Origin: Bordetella holmesii ATCC 51541
GTDB lineage: Bacteria; Pseudomonadota; Gammaproteobacteria; Burkholderiales; Burkholderiaceae_B
Length of the DNA stretch: 64,000 nucleotides
Assembly: GCA_000612485.1 (NCBI GenBank)
Contig: CP007494.1
Location: forward strand, 1,736,001-1,800,000
Reading direction: 5' to 3'
Below, in pieces: positions 27,501-37,255 of the stretch. Position 1 is the stretch's first letter. Every line of letters starts with the position of its first letter. The notes under the pieces are model-generated. The model did not search any database. It saw only the letters and a program-made list of their open reading frames with translations, and was not told where the DNA came from. A program made the translations under genes and the position numbers.

Positions 27501-28095
27501 CAATCTGGCGCGCCGGACGCTGGCTCTGCTGTGCCTGGTGGCATTGTCGCCCCTTATGGCGGCTCTGGCGCTGGCCTTGATGCTGACCTTGGGCCGCCCG
27601 GTCATTTTCCGCCAGTGGCGGGCCGGCAGGGGCGGCGCGGCGTTTGCGTTGTGCAAGTTCCGCACGATGCGACAGCCTCGGTTCGACGGCGAGCCGGATG
27701 AGGCGCGCCTCACGCGGCTGGGTCGGTGGCTGCGCCGCAGCAGCTTGGATGAGTTGCCGGGTTTGTGGAATATCGTGCGTGGCGAGATGCATTTCGTCGG
27801 CCCGCGGCCTTTGCCCCTGGCTTATTTGCCGCGTTATAGCGCCGAGCAGCAGCGCCGGCATCTGGTGCCGCCCGGCGTGACGGGCTGGGCGCAGGTGCAC
27901 GGGAGAAATGCGCTGGATTGGCCCACGCGGTTGCAACTGGATGTCTGGTATGTCGATCATCACAATTGGCGGCTGGATCTGCTCATCCTGTGGCGCACGA
28001 TCTGGGTGGTGCTCGGCGGCGTGGGGATAGGGTCGCCCGGTCAGGCCACCGGCGAGGAGTTCAGGGGCCAACAGGAGACCGGAGAGTCCTCATGA
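27487..28095 (+). CDS. Initiating sugar-1-phosphate transferase (PglC/WcaJ C-terminal type)
   Basis: A membrane-associated phosphoglycosyltransferase that loads a sugar phosphate on undecaprenyl phosphate. One N-terminal hydrophobic hairpin (ALLCLVALSPLMAALALALML) precedes the catalytic domain with KFRTM, RRSSLDELPGLWNIVRGEM (conserved DE pair) and VGPRPLP. The family's PGVTGWAQV motif is also there. About 202 residues, the minimal PglC form. GTG 27487 is the most sensible start because the frame upstream is antisense-like text within the previous gene. Confidence 0.88.
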   Translation: MCCVSNLARRTLALLCLVALSPLMAALALALMLTLGRPVIFRQWRAGRGGAAFALCKFRTMRQPRFDGEPDEARLTRLGRWLRRSSLDELPGLWNIVRGEMHFVGPRPLPLAYLPRYSAEQQRRHLVPPGVTGWAQVHGRNALDWPTRLQLDVWYVDHHNWRLDLLILWRTIWVVLGGVGIGSPGQATGEEFRGQQETGESS

Positions 28096-29242
28096 GTTGG
28101 CCGGTGTATGCCGCCGATGAGATCGCCGCGGTGGCCGATGTCCTGCGACGCGGGCAGGGCAACGCCTGGTCGGGGGCGGATGTGGCGGCCTTCGAGCAGG
28201 ATTACGCCCGGCAGGTAGGCCGGCCCTATGCCGTGGCGCTGTCCAATGGCACGGTCGCGCTCGAGCTGGCGTTAAGGGCCCTGGAGATCGGCCCGGCGAT
28301 GACGTGTTGGTGACCGCCCGGTCTTTCGTGGCGTCGGCCAGCGCCATCGTCGCCGTGGGCGCCCGGCCGGTGTTCGCCGATGTCGATCCGGACAGCCAGA
28401 ATGTCACCGCCCAGACCCTGGAGGCCGCGCGTACCCCCTGCACACGAGCGGCGGTGCTGGTTCATCTGGCGGGATGGATGTGCGAGATGGATGAGATCCT
28501 GACCTGGGCGGGCAGGCACGGCATCCGCACGCTGGAGGATTGCGCCCAGGCGCATGGCGCGAGTTACCGTGGCGCGCCTGCCGGCAGCCTGGGTGATGCA
28601 GCCGCCTGGTCCTTTTGCCAGGACAAGATCATATCGACCGGTGGCGAGGGCGGCATGGTCACCACGGCCTCGCAGGCGGTGTGGCAGCGTGTCTGGAGCC
28701 TGAAGGATCACGGCAAGCTGCCGATCCAGGCGGCCAGCGCCGGCCCCGGGTTTAAATGGTTGCATGAGGCGTTTGGCAGCAACGCCAGGATGACGGCCAT
28801 GCAGGCGGCCATCGGACGCATCCAGTTGCGCAAGTGCGCGGCCTGGGTGGCCCGCCGACGCGAGCATGCGCAGCGCCTGCTGGATGCCGCAGCCCGCTAT
28901 CCTGCCTTGCGGGTGCCGCGGCCACCTGAGCATATCGGCCACGCCTACTATCGTTGCTACGTGTTCGTACGGCCTCATGCCTTGCGGCCCGGTTGGTCGC
29001 GCGACGGTTTGTTGCGGGCATTGCAGGCTGGCGGGGTGCGTGTTTTTCAGGGCTCCTGCCCCGAGATCTATCGTGAGGTGGCATTTCGCCGCGCCGGCCT
29101 GGCGCCGCGCGCGCCGCTGCCGGTGGCACGGGAGCTGGGTTTGTGCAGCGTGGCGTTCCCTGTGGATCCGGGTCTGACCGAGGCGGAGGCGGGGCATCGG
29201 CTGCAGGTGTTGGACAGTGTGATGGCCCGCGCCAGCCGCTAG
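28092..29242 (+). pseudogene. DegT/DnrJ/EryC1 sugar aminotransferase, frameshifted
   Basis: A PLP-dependent enzyme that puts an amino group on a nucleotide-linked 4-keto sugar. The N-terminal part (MSWPVYAADEIAAV to ALELALRALEIGP) and the main part (VLVTARSFVASASAIV to the end) lie in different frames. At 28295-28296 the sequence has GG where GGG would restore ALEIGPGDDVLVTARSF. The PLP lysine is in FCQDKIISTGGEGGM. Restored length is about 383 residues. It is last in the operon and overlaps the sugar transferase stop by 4 bp. If the shift is real, the pathway as drawn would be blocked. Confidence 0.85.
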
Positions 29243-29327
29243 GAGACCGGCGACAGGCCGTCGGCGCCTTAAAACGGTAAACTGCTGGAATGTTCGCCCA
29301 GCGAGCCTGTCCGTTCCGTCGTTGTCG

Positions 29328-29969
29328 ATGCTGCCATTTTCCGTCCTGCCTACTCCCACGCGTTTCGCGTTGCGTGCCTTGAACACCTTGCTTGACCGCG
29401 AGGCTTGGGCCCGCGATCGCCTGGCTCGCCACAGCGGCAAGACCTTGCGCTTTGCGCTGGGCGGCTTCGGCGCTGCCTTGACCATCGATAGCGAGGGGCA
29501 TCTGCAGCAGGCCGATCCTGCCATCGTGCCCGACGTAACGCTGTCGGCGGTGCCGGAGCGGTTCAACCTGCTGCGCTTTTTGCCCGGTTCGGACAAACCT
29601 GATCTGGCTGAACTTACGCATATTTCGGGCGATGCCGCCCTGGCGCAGGTGGTGGCGGATCTGGCGCGCGATCTGCGCTGGGACGCCGAGGACGATCTGG
29701 CTCGCCTGGTGGGCGATATTCCTGCGTTGCGCCTGATCTCGGGTGCAAAAGCCTTGGTGCAAGGGGCGCGGCAGGCCGCCGATCGGCTGGCCGGCAACGC
29801 AGCCGAGTATCTGGCTGAAGAAAGCGGTGTGCTGGCCGGCCGGCCAGCGCTGGAGCAGTGGCGTCTGGATCAGGCTGATCTGGAGCGCGAGACGGACCGG
29901 GTGGCGCGCGCGATTGCCGCGTTGCAGGGCCGCTTGGCGGGCATGGCGGCACGAGGTGCCCACCCATGA
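29328..29969 (+). CDS. ubiJ: UbiJ-like SCP2-domain protein
   Basis: The N-terminal SCP2-like lipid-binding region (residues ~15-120) includes [18 protein letters not shown] charged helical C-terminus ([19 protein letters not shown]) follows. UbiJ binds ubiquinone intermediates and supports the aerobic Ubi complex. The 213-residue length and the 4-bp overlap with ubiB fit. I prefer ATG 29328 to a TTG 6 bp upstream. A TAAACT -10-like box near 29277-29282 could supply a promoter now that it is separated from ubiE. Confidence 0.85.
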   Translation: MLPFSVLPTPTRFALRALNTLLDREAWARDRLARHSGKTLRFALGGFGAALTIDSEGHLQQADPAIVPDVTLSAVPERFNLLRFLPGSDKPDLAELTHISGDAALAQVVADLARDLRWDAEDDLARLVGDIPALRLISGAKALVQGARQAADRLAGNAAEYLAEESGVLAGRPALEQWRLDQADLERETDRVARAIAALQGRLAGMAARGAHP

Positions 29970-31519
29970 TGACGTTTCTGCGGCTGCTGCGCATTATCTG
30001 CGTGTCGTTACGCTACGGTCTGGATGAGCTGGTGCTCTCCAGTCTCAATCACCCCTTGGCCAACGGTTTGCTGCGCGTCATGCGCCTGGGGACGCGGCCG
30101 AGCGCGCCACGCGGTGAGCGCCTGCGCCGGGCGCTCGAGTCGCTGGGGCCGATTTTCGTGAAGTTTGGTCAGGTACTGTCGACCCGGCGGGACCTGATAC
30201 CGGCGGACATCGCCAATGAGTTGGCGTTGTTGCAGGACCGTGTGCCACCGTTTCCGTCGGCGCAGGCCGCCGCTTCCATCGAGGCGGCACTGGGCGCGCC
30301 GCCGACGCAATTGTTTGCGCAGTTTGAGACCGATCCCGTGGCGTCGGCATCCATCGCCCAGGTGCACTTCGCCGTGATGCATGACGGGCGCGAAGTGGCC
30401 GTCAAGGTCTTGCGTCCAGGGATGCGTGACGTCATCGAGAAAGACATGGCGTTGCTGCGCATCGTGGCGCGCATCATCGAGCGGCTGGGGCCGGACGGGC
30501 GTCGGCTCAAGCCGCGTGAAGTGGTGGCCGAGTTCGACAATTACCTGCACGATGAGCTGGACCTGGTGCGAGAGGCTTCCAATTGCAGCCAGTTACGGCG
30601 TAATTTCGGCCCCGAGTCCGGCCGCGGCGATGTCTTGATCGTGCCGGAAGTCATCTGGGAGTTCACCGCCAGTACGGTGTTCACCATGGAGCGCATGTAT
30701 GGTGTGCCCGTGGGGCAGATCGACCGTCTGCGGGCTGCAGGCATCGACATCCCGACGCTGGCGCGTAGCGGCGTGGAGATCTTTTTTACTCAGGTGTTCG
30801 CGGATGGGTTTTTCCATGCCGATATGCACCCGGGCAACATTTATGTTTCCGACAATCCGGCCACGCTGGGGCGCTATATTGCCCTGGATTTCGGCATCGT
30901 GGGTTCGTTGTCGGAGTTCGACAAAAACTATCTGGCGCAGAATTTTCTGGCCTTCTTCCGCCGGGATTACCGGCGTGTGGCGCAATTGCACATCGAGTCG
31001 GGTTGGGTGCCGGCTGACACACGCGAAGAAGAACTCGAAGGCGCCGTGCGCGCCGTCTGCGAACCTTATTTCGATCGGCCGCTAGCCGAGATTTCTCTGG
31101 GGCAGGTGCTCTTGCGTCTGTTCCAGACCTCGCGACGCTTCAATGTCGAAATCCAGCCTCAGCTGGTGTTGTTGCAGAAAACCTTGCTCAATGTCGAAGG
31201 CCTGGGACGTCAGTTGGATCCCAACCTCGATCTGTGGAAGACGGCCAAACCTTATCTGGAGCGCTGGATGCGCGATCGGGTGGGTTGGGGCGGCCTCAAG
31301 CGCAGCCTGACCAAGGAGGCGGTGCAGTGGTCGCAGATATTGCCGGCCGTGCCTCGCTTGATGCACGACTATCTGAATCGCCCCGATGTCTCGCCGCAAA
31401 TGCTGGCCGAGACGCGGCGACTGCGCCGTGCGCAGGAGCAGGGCAATCGCCTCGTAGCCGCACTGACCGCGGTGCTCGCCGTGGGGATCGCGGTGGCGCT
31501 GTGGGCGCTGACGAGATAG
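29966..31519 (+). CDS. ubiB: Ubiquinone biosynthesis protein kinase-like UbiB
   Basis: An atypical kinase/ATPase of the ABC1/ADCK family needed for ubiquinone synthesis, membrane-anchored. It has the family KxGQ motif ([14 protein letters not shown]), an Ala-rich loop ([12 protein letters not shown]), VAVKVLRPG, and the catalytic/metal loop [12 protein letters not shown] with later ALDFGIVG. The C-terminus ends in a hydrophobic membrane segment ([16 protein letters not shown]). 517 residues, normal size. It is coupled to ubiJ. Confidence 0.95.
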   Translation: MMTFLRLLRIICVSLRYGLDELVLSSLNHPLANGLLRVMRLGTRPSAPRGERLRRALESLGPIFVKFGQVLSTRRDLIPADIANELALLQDRVPPFPSAQAAASIEAALGAPPTQLFAQFETDPVASASIAQVHFAVMHDGREVAVKVLRPGMRDVIEKDMALLRIVARIIERLGPDGRRLKPREVVAEFDNYLHDELDLVREASNCSQLRRNFGPESGRGDVLIVPEVIWEFTASTVFTMERMYGVPVGQIDRLRAAGIDIPTLARSGVEIFFTQVFADGFFHADMHPGNIYVSDNPATLGRYIALDFGIVGSLSEFDKNYLAQNFLAFFRRDYRRVAQLHIESGWVPADTREEELEGAVRAVCEPYFDRPLAEISLGQVLLRLFQTSRRFNVEIQPQLVLLQKTLLNVEGLGRQLDPNLDLWKTAKPYLERWMRDRVGWGGLKRSLTKEAVQWSQILPAVPRLMHDYLNRPDVSPQMLAETRRLRRAQEQGNRLVAALTAVLAVGIAVALWALTR

Positions 31520-31763
31520 GGCGGTGCACGTGTTGTCGCTGTTGCACTGTCATATCTTCGTCATTGAGTTGTCACGACAGCTTCGTGTTGACGAGCGATA
31601 ACTAGAACCATTTTTATAAATCTGTGGAACAGGGCAGACCTCGACCTGAGCGTCTCTCCCACATCCTGAGCTTTCTGCGGGAAATCCAAAAAGGGCGACT
31701 CATGCTTTATGACCTGCTCCCCGTGATTAGTACGAAATCGATGTAGAGTCCGTTCCCAAAGGA

Positions 31764-32030
31764 ATGGCAATGAAGAAACGATTTACGGAAGAGCAAATCA
31801 TCGGCGTGCTCAAGGAAGCCGATGCAGGTGCCAAGCCCGCAGAGTTGTGCCGCAAGCACGGAATCTCCGAGGCAACGTACTACAACTGGAAGGCGAAGTT
31901 CGGTGGCATGACGGTGTCGGACGCTCAGAGGCTCAAGGAGCTGGAGCAGGAGAACAACAAGCTCAAGAAGCTGTTGGCCGAGTCGATGCTGGACAAGGCG
32001 GCGCTTCAGGATCTGCTAAGCCGAAAGTAG
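31764..32030 (+). CDS. IS407-group OrfA (transposase N-terminal protein)
   Basis: An 88-residue protein with a helix-turn-helix (EEQIIGVLKEADAGAKPAEL then CRKHGISEATYYNWKAKFGG). It is followed by a leucine-zipper-like helix (LKELEQENNKLKKLLAE). It is intact and ends AALQDLLSRK. In this family OrfA and OrfB are joined by a -1 frameshift near this end to make the full transposase. Confidence 0.92.
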   Translation: MAMKKRFTEEQIIGVLKEADAGAKPAELCRKHGISEATYYNWKAKFGGMTVSDAQRLKELEQENNKLKKLLAESMLDKAALQDLLSRK

Positions 32031-32892
32031 TCAGCCCGCAGGCCAAACGCGAGGCGGTCAGGACATTAATGACCGAGCGCAGCATGGGTGTTACCCGGGC
32101 CTGTGGGCTGGTAGGAATTTCGCGGTCGCTGTTTGCCTACGAGAGCACACGCTCAGGCGATGCTGCGCTGACCGAGCGCATGAAAGAGATGGCAGTGGCG
32201 AAACGACGCTACGGCTATCGGAGGATCCATGTGCTCTTACGTCGCGAAGGCTGGCAAGCAAATCACAAGCGAATCTGGCGGCTGTACAGTCTGGCAGGGT
32301 TAAGCGTGCGAAAACGAAAGCGTAAGCGAATCGCGGCGACCGAGCGCGTGGTTCGCCCAGCGGCAATCGCGCCGAATCAGAGTTGGTCAATGGACTTTGT
32401 GGCCGACGGCCTAGCCTATGGCCGCCGATTCCGCTGTTTGACTATCGTCGATGACTACACTCGCGAATGCCTGGCCATCGAGGTCGATACGTCGTTGCCG
32501 GGACTGCGTGTTGCCATGGTGCTGCAACGGCTGGCGGAGATGCGTGGCCTGCCGCGATCTATTACCGTGGACAACGGGCCAGAGTTCGCCGGAAGAGCCT
32601 TGGACGCCTGGGGGCCTACCAAGCAGGCGTAAAGCTGTCGTTTATTCGGCCGGGTAAGCCGGTGGAGAACGCTTATATCGAAAGTTTCAACGGCAAGTTC
32701 CGCGACGAATGCCTTAACTAGCACTGGTTCTTGTCCCTGCGACAGGCTAAAAGCTTGATCGAAAACTGGCGAGTCGAGTACAACACCGATCGGCCTCACA
32801 GCGCGCTCGGATATTTAACGCCGGCGCAATTCGTGCAGGCTCATCAGAAAGAAGGCCTTTTACCCCTGGGCTCTATGTCGGTGCCGTACTAA
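32018..32892 (+). pseudogene. IS407-group OrfB (DDE catalytic part), broken
   Basis: The rve-type catalytic domain is recognisable (NQSWSMDFVADGLAYG, VDNGPEFAG, ENAYIESFNGKFRDECLN). There are two defects. Five G at about 32610 stand where three would give ALDAWAYQAGVKLSF, shifting the frame. At 32719-32721 an in-frame TAG follows RDECLN where family members read Glu (EHWFLSL). The remaining text to VPY and TAA at 32892 is normal. Confidence 0.88.
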
Positions 32893-33829
32893 ATCTGGGG
32901 GCAGGTCATTTATCCTGAACTCTTCAAGACCATGGAAGCCGTGCGCTGGAACATGGCGACCGACATTCCCTGGGACGACTTTGATCGCAGCAAGTTGTCC
33001 GAAGAACAGGCACTCACTATCAAGATGAATGCCATCACCGAGTGGGCAGCCCTGCCTGCCACTGAAATGTTCCTGCGCGACAATCGCGGCGACAGCGATT
33101 TCTGCGCGTTCATGTCGGTATGGTTCTTTGAAGAGCAGAAGCATTCGTTGGTGCTGATGGAGTATCTGCGTCGATTCCGCCCGGACCTGATGCCCACCGA
33201 GGAAGAGCTGCACAAAGTTCGCTTCGAGTTTGACCCGGCCCCGGAGCTGGAGACGCTGATGCTGCATTTTTGTGGCGAGATCCGACTGAACCACTGGTAC
33301 CGCTGCGCTGCGAGCTGGCACACCGAGCCGGTCATTCAGGCCGTCTACCGCACCATTGCTCAGGACGAGGCGCGTCACGCCGGCGCCTATCTGCAATATA
33401 TGCGCCGCGCCTTGCATGATCGGGGCGAGTCGGTCAGCGGCGATGCCCGTCACGCCTTTGCCAAGATTGGCGTGCTGATGGCGTCGGCGCATCGCAGCAA
33501 CCAGGCCATGCATCCGACCAATCTGCACGTCAACAAGGCGCTCTTTCCGAACGATACGGTGCAATCGCGGCTGCCCGAACCCGGTTGGCTGGAGCATTGG
33601 CTGGACACGCAGATCCGCTTTGACGGGCAATGGGAAAACAAGGTGAGCAGCCGCATCCTGCACATCCTGTCCAAGCTGCTCGACAGTTCGTTCGAGAGCG
33701 TCAAGGATCTGAATCGTTATCGCAAAGATCTGTCGACCCGGCTGGTGCGTTCGGTGCGTGGCGAGCCTGACGAAGGTGTGCTGATCGGGGTTTGAGAGCG
33801 CAGCACGGCCCGCCCGCTACAATGGCGCC

Positions 33830-34318
33830 ATGTCCCAAGCCCGATTCGAATCCAAGATCTATGCGCGTGCAGACCTGGTGGCCGCAGTGGCTGCCGGGAA
33901 GCTGCCGCGTCCGCTGGTGTTTACCAATGGCGTGTTTGACCTGCTGCATCGCGGGCACGCCACCTATCTGGACGCGGCGGCCCGTCTGGGCGCCAGCCTG
34001 ATCGTGGCCGTCAACACCGACTCGTCGGTGCGGCGGTTGGGTAAGGGCGATGAGCGTCCGCTCAATACCGAGGCCGACCGCGCGGCATTGCTGGCTGCGC
34101 TGCAATGCGTCGATGCGGTGACAGCGTTTGGCGAAGACACGCCCGAAGCCTTGATTGCCGAGCTGCGTCCGGACATCATCGTCAAGGGCGGGGATTACGA
34201 TATGGACAAGCTGCCCGAATCGGCGCTGGTGCGCAGCTGGGGTGGCGAAGCCGTGGCAATACCGTTTCAGTTCGAGCGCTCCACCACCAACCTGGTGCGC
34301 AAGATCCGCGGCACGTGA
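33830..34318 (+). CDS. hldC: D-glycero-beta-D-manno-heptose 1-phosphate adenylyltransferase (HldC/RfaE2)
   Basis: This enzyme makes ADP-heptose for the inner core of lipopolysaccharide. It is the single-domain nucleotidyltransferase form (162 residues) equal to the C-terminal part of E. coli HldE. The motif FTNGVFDLLHRGHATYL holds the HxGH-type catalytic site, and STTNLVRKI ends the protein. It starts 34 bp after the ferritin-like gene. Confidence 0.93.
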   Translation: MSQARFESKIYARADLVAAVAAGKLPRPLVFTNGVFDLLHRGHATYLDAAARLGASLIVAVNTDSSVRRLGKGDERPLNTEADRAALLAALQCVDAVTAFGEDTPEALIAELRPDIIVKGGDYDMDKLPESALVRSWGGEAVAIPFQFERSTTNLVRKIRGT

Positions 34319-34330
34319 GCCGCGCCTCGC

Positions 34331-35656
34331 TCAAGGCGACGGCGAGCGCAACAGCCGGTTGATGGCGTCCAGATCGGTTTCGACCAGCATCCCGCTGGTG
34401 GCTTTCAGCCGCAGCCCGTCCAGCAGGGTCTGGTAGCGCGCCTGAGCCAGGTCACGTTGCGTGGCGTAGAGCTGCTGCTGGGCGTTGAGCACATCGAGGT
34501 TGATGCGTACGCCCAGTTCATAACCGGTCTGGTTGGCCTGCACGGCAGCCCGGCTCGATTTTTCGCCGGCCTCCAGTGCGCGCACGCGCGCCAGACCAGT
34601 AATCACGCCATTGAAGTATTCGCGCGCGGCGCGTAGGGATTCGCGCCGGGCGGTCTCGTAGTCCTGGCGAGCTTTTTGTTCAAGTTGGACTTTTTCTATT
34701 ACCTGAGAGGACACACCACCGCCAGCGTATAGAGGAATGGACAAGGTCACTCCTACACTGTTGTCGATGGGCCGGCCGGGGCCAGGACCTCTGAGTGCGC
34801 CATCCGACGCACTGCCACTGGAGGCGCGCAGGTTGAGCGTGGGATAGTGGCCCGAACGGGCGATCTCGATATCGTGGCCGGCAATACGGGTCTGCAGTTG
34901 CGCGCGCAGCACGTCGAGCGAGGCATCCTGGGCTTGTTGCGACCAGTCGCTCAGACGCGCGGGCACCGGCGCAGGCAGGGCAACCGTGGGCGGCAGCTCG
35001 GCCAGAGCACCTGGGGCCTGGCCGACGATTTTGGCCAGGACGTCGCGTTGGTTCTGCACGGCGTTTTGCAGGCGCAATTCTTCGGCCATCACCAGGTCGT
35101 AACGTGCCTGGGCCTCATAGGTATCGGTGATGGTGGCGGTGCCCAGTTCGAACTTGCGCTGCGCCGCGGCCAGTTGCTCGGCGATGGCCGCCTTTTCGGC
35201 TTCGGTCGCGCTCAAGGCATCCTGCGCCCTGAGGATGCCGAAGTAGGCATCGGCCACGCGCAGGAGCAGTCCCTGGAGCGATTGCTGCAACTGGACTTCG
35301 GCATCGGCCACGACCAGTTTGGATTGCTCGAAACGCTGCCAGCGGCTCCAGTCGAATAGAGGCTGGGTCAGGACGAGATCCCAGGTGCCGCGCCCGCCGC
35401 TGCTGTCATACGACAGGCTGCGAGTACTGCGCATTTCGTTGTAGAGGCCGCCGGCCTCTGCGTTGAGCTGCGGCAGCAGGCCGGCACGGGCCTGAGGCAG
35501 TTTTTCGTTGTTGGCCCGGTAGGCGGCGCGTGCGGCCGCATAGATGGGATCGCGCGCCAGAGCATCGCGCCAGACCTGCATCAGGTCCTGGGCCGACGCG
35601 CCGGTTGCCGTGGCGCAGAACAGGGTCAGTACTGCCGCAACGGTCCGGACGCGCAT
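34331..35656 (-). CDS. tolC: TolC-family outer-membrane efflux channel
   Basis: A periplasm-spanning exit duct for efflux pumps and type I secretion. An N-terminal signal peptide (cut likely after GASA) precedes two TolC repeats. It is helix-rich with paired motifs such as YFGILRAQDAL and YFNGVITGLARVRALE, and QANQTGYELGVRINLDVLNAQ. 441 residues. It starts 4 bp after the stop of the methyltransferase-like gene, so the two form an operon, a common Bordetella arrangement. It converges with hldC 12 bp away. Confidence 0.93.
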   Translation of the reverse strand: MRVRTVAAVLTLFCATATGASAQDLMQVWRDALARDPIYAAARAAYRANNEKLPQARAGLLPQLNAEAGGLYNEMRSTRSLSYDSSGGRGTWDLVLTQPLFDWSRWQRFEQSKLVVADAEVQLQQSLQGLLLRVADAYFGILRAQDALSATEAEKAAIAEQLAAAQRKFELGTATITDTYEAQARYDLVMAEELRLQNAVQNQRDVLAKIVGQAPGALAELPPTVALPAPVPARLSDWSQQAQDASLDVLRAQLQTRIAGHDIEIARSGHYPTLNLRASSGSASDGALRGPGPGRPIDNSVGVTLSIPLYAGGGVSSQVIEKVQLEQKARQDYETARRESLRAAREYFNGVITGLARVRALEAGEKSSRAAVQANQTGYELGVRINLDVLNAQQQLYATQRDLAQARYQTLLDGLRLKATSGMLVETDLDAINRLLRSPSP

Positions 35657-35660
35657 TCTG

Positions 35661-36341
35661 TCAGAATTTGAAGTGCGAAACGGCAGTGCCGCGCAGCGGT
35701 TTGATGACGGTTTCGAAGAGCTCTTCGGTCTCGAAGCTGGCTGCCGTGCTGCGGGTGATGCGACAGGCGGTCATGACGGGGGCTTCGCCCACGATCACGA
35801 CCAGACGGCCGCCCACGCGCAACTGGTACTTGAGCGCATCGGGCACGACAGGCACGGAGCCGGTCAGCAGGATGGCGTCGTACTCGGTCGAGCCCCAGCC
35901 ATTACGGCCGTCGCCGGTTTCAATCTTGACGTCGATGACGTTGTTGAGCTGCAGGTTCTGCTGCGCGAAGGCAACCAGCCGGCTGTCGATTTCGACCGTG
36001 GTGACCTGTTGCGCCAGATGCGCCAGCAGCGCGGCCTGGTAACCCGAGCCGGTGCCGATTTCGAGTACGCAGTCCGTGGGCTGCAGTTGCAGTTCCTGGG
36101 CCAGGCGGGCTTCCATCTTGGGAGCGAGCATGTTCTGGCGGGTGTCCACGGCGTTGATTTCCAGCGGCAGCTCCAGATCGGAGAAGGCCAGCGCACGCAG
36201 TGCCGGCGGCACGAACTGTTCCCGGCGCACGGTGAACAGGGCATCCAGGACGCGCGGATCCAGGACATTCCAGGGGCGGATCTGTTGCTCCACCATGTTG
36301 AAACGGGCTTGTTCTACGTCGGGCAGGGTTGAAGCGTTCAT
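35661..36341 (-). CDS. Protein-L-isoaspartate O-methyltransferase-like protein
   Basis: A SAM-dependent enzyme of the Pcm type that would start repair of damaged aspartyl residues. It has the SAM motif VLEIGTGSGYQAALLA and the region EQQIRPWNVLDPRVLDAL, with REQFVPP matching the family. The preferred start MNASTLPDVE at 36341 gives 226 residues; an upstream in-frame start would add 26 unlikely residues. It is upstream of and co-transcribed with tolC. Members beside tolC are often divergent from true Pcm, so the exact substrate is not certain. Confidence 0.85.
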   Translation of the reverse strand: MNASTLPDVEQARFNMVEQQIRPWNVLDPRVLDALFTVRREQFVPPALRALAFSDLELPLEINAVDTRQNMLAPKMEARLAQELQLQPTDCVLEIGTGSGYQAALLAHLAQQVTTVEIDSRLVAFAQQNLQLNNVIDVKIETGDGRNGWGSTEYDAILLTGSVPVVPDALKYQLRVGGRLVVIVGEAPVMTACRITRSTAASFETEELFETVIKPLRGTAVSHFKF

Positions 36342-36412
36342 GACGGCTGAAAAAAATGGACAGTGAACTAATGGCTCATTGTACCGGCTCCCCGGGGCGG
36401 GGGCCGGCAGTG

Positions 36413-37255
36413 TTACCACCAGGCGTGGAAGTGATGGACCGGGCCGTGTCCCGAGCCGACCGACAGCCTGTCGGCGTGCCGGATGGCTTCGGTCAGATAG
36501 GTTTTGGCGCGGCGGGCCGCCTCAGGTACGTCCCCGATTTGGGGAAGAAGCGCGGCCAGTGCGGCCGACAGGGTGCAGCCGGTGCCGTGCGTATTGGCGG
36601 TGTCGATGCGGCGCCCGGGCAGCTCGAGCATGCGGTCGCCGTCGTGCAGCAGATCGACGGTCTCGTTGCCAGGCAAGTGGCCTCCTTTCAGGAGTACCCA
36701 GCGCTGGCCGGAGTAGGCCAGCTTGTTGCGCAGTTTTTCAGCGACGCGGCGCATTTCCTTGATGGTCTCGACGGGGCGCTCTTCGAGCAGCACGCCGGCT
36801 TCGGGAAGATTGGGCGTGAGCATCGTCGCCTGCGGCAGCAAGGACTCGCGCATGGCACCTACTGCGCCGCGCTCGAGCAGCAGATCTCCGCTCTTGGCGA
36901 CCATGACTGGGTCGAGCACGACATGCGCCGGCGTCCAGCGGGCGAGCTTTTCCGCCACGACGCGGATGACGGGCTCCTGGCCCACCATGCCGATCTTGAC
37001 GGCGTCGATGCGCACGTCGGTAAACAGGGTATCGATCTGCAGGCCGACGAAAGCGGGGTCGACCGGCAGGATGCCCGTTACCCCTTGCGTGTTCTGGGCC
37101 GTGAGCGCGGCGATGACGGCGCACCCGTACGCGCCTAGTGCGCTCATGGCCTTGACGTCTGCCAGGATGCCGGCTCCCCCCGAGGGGTCCACGCCGGCGA
37201 TGGTCAGGGCATTGGGGATGCGGCGCTCCTGGGCCGATGCGGAGGTCGGGCTCAT
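36413..37255 (-). CDS. thiD: Hydroxymethylpyrimidine/phosphomethylpyrimidine kinase (ThiD)
   Basis: This kinase makes HMP-pyrophosphate for thiamine synthesis. Motifs include [18 protein letters not shown] at the N-terminus, [11 protein letters not shown], and the ATP-site [17 protein letters not shown]. From [10 protein letters not shown] at 37255 it is 280 residues. It overlaps thiG by 4 bp. The open frame continues upstream to 37618 as antisense-like text inside thiG and is not part of the gene. Confidence 0.93.
   Translation of the reverse strand: MSPTSASAQERRIPNALTIAGVDPSGGAGILADVKAMSALGAYGCAVIAALTAQNTQGVTGILPVDPAFVGLQIDTLFTDVRIDAVKIGMVGQEPVIRVVAEKLARWTPAHVVLDPVMVAKSGDLLLERGAVGAMRESLLPQATMLTPNLPEAGVLLEERPVETIKEMRRVAEKLRNKLAYSGQRWVLLKGGHLPGNETVDLLHDGDRMLELPGRRIDTANTHGTGCTLSAALAALLPQIGDVPEAARRAKTYLTEAIRHADRLSVGSGHGPVHHFHAWW

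Larger units (their letters stand above)
31710..32908 (+). mobile_element. IS407-group element (IS3 family)
   Basis: A 1199-bp element with inverted ends TGACCTGCTCCCCGTGATTA (left) and TGACCTGCCCCCAGATTTAG (right, minus strand). It is flanked by the 4-bp duplication TTTA at 31706-31709 and 32909-32912. Two overlapping genes, orfA and orfB, are typical. The orfB part is damaged, so this copy is probably not autonomous. Confidence 0.93.
31624..33795 (+). pseudogene. Ferritin-like domain protein, split by the IS407-group element
   Basis: If the element and one TTTA copy are removed, the flanks join in one frame. The left part reads EQGRPRPERLSHILSFL and on to KGRLML. It continues after the IS as YPELFKTMEAVRWNMATDIPWDDFD and runs to the stop at 33795. 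The long right part has the helical, Glu/His-rich look of ferritin-like di-iron proteins (VWFFEEQKHSLVLMEYL; QDEARHAGAYLQYM). Function is unknown; an acyl-ACP-desaturase-like or N-oxygenase role is possible. The left open frame starts after a stop at 31603; GTG 31624 is only a candidate start. ATG 32932 could yield a product shortened by ~35 residues. Confidence 0.82.
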
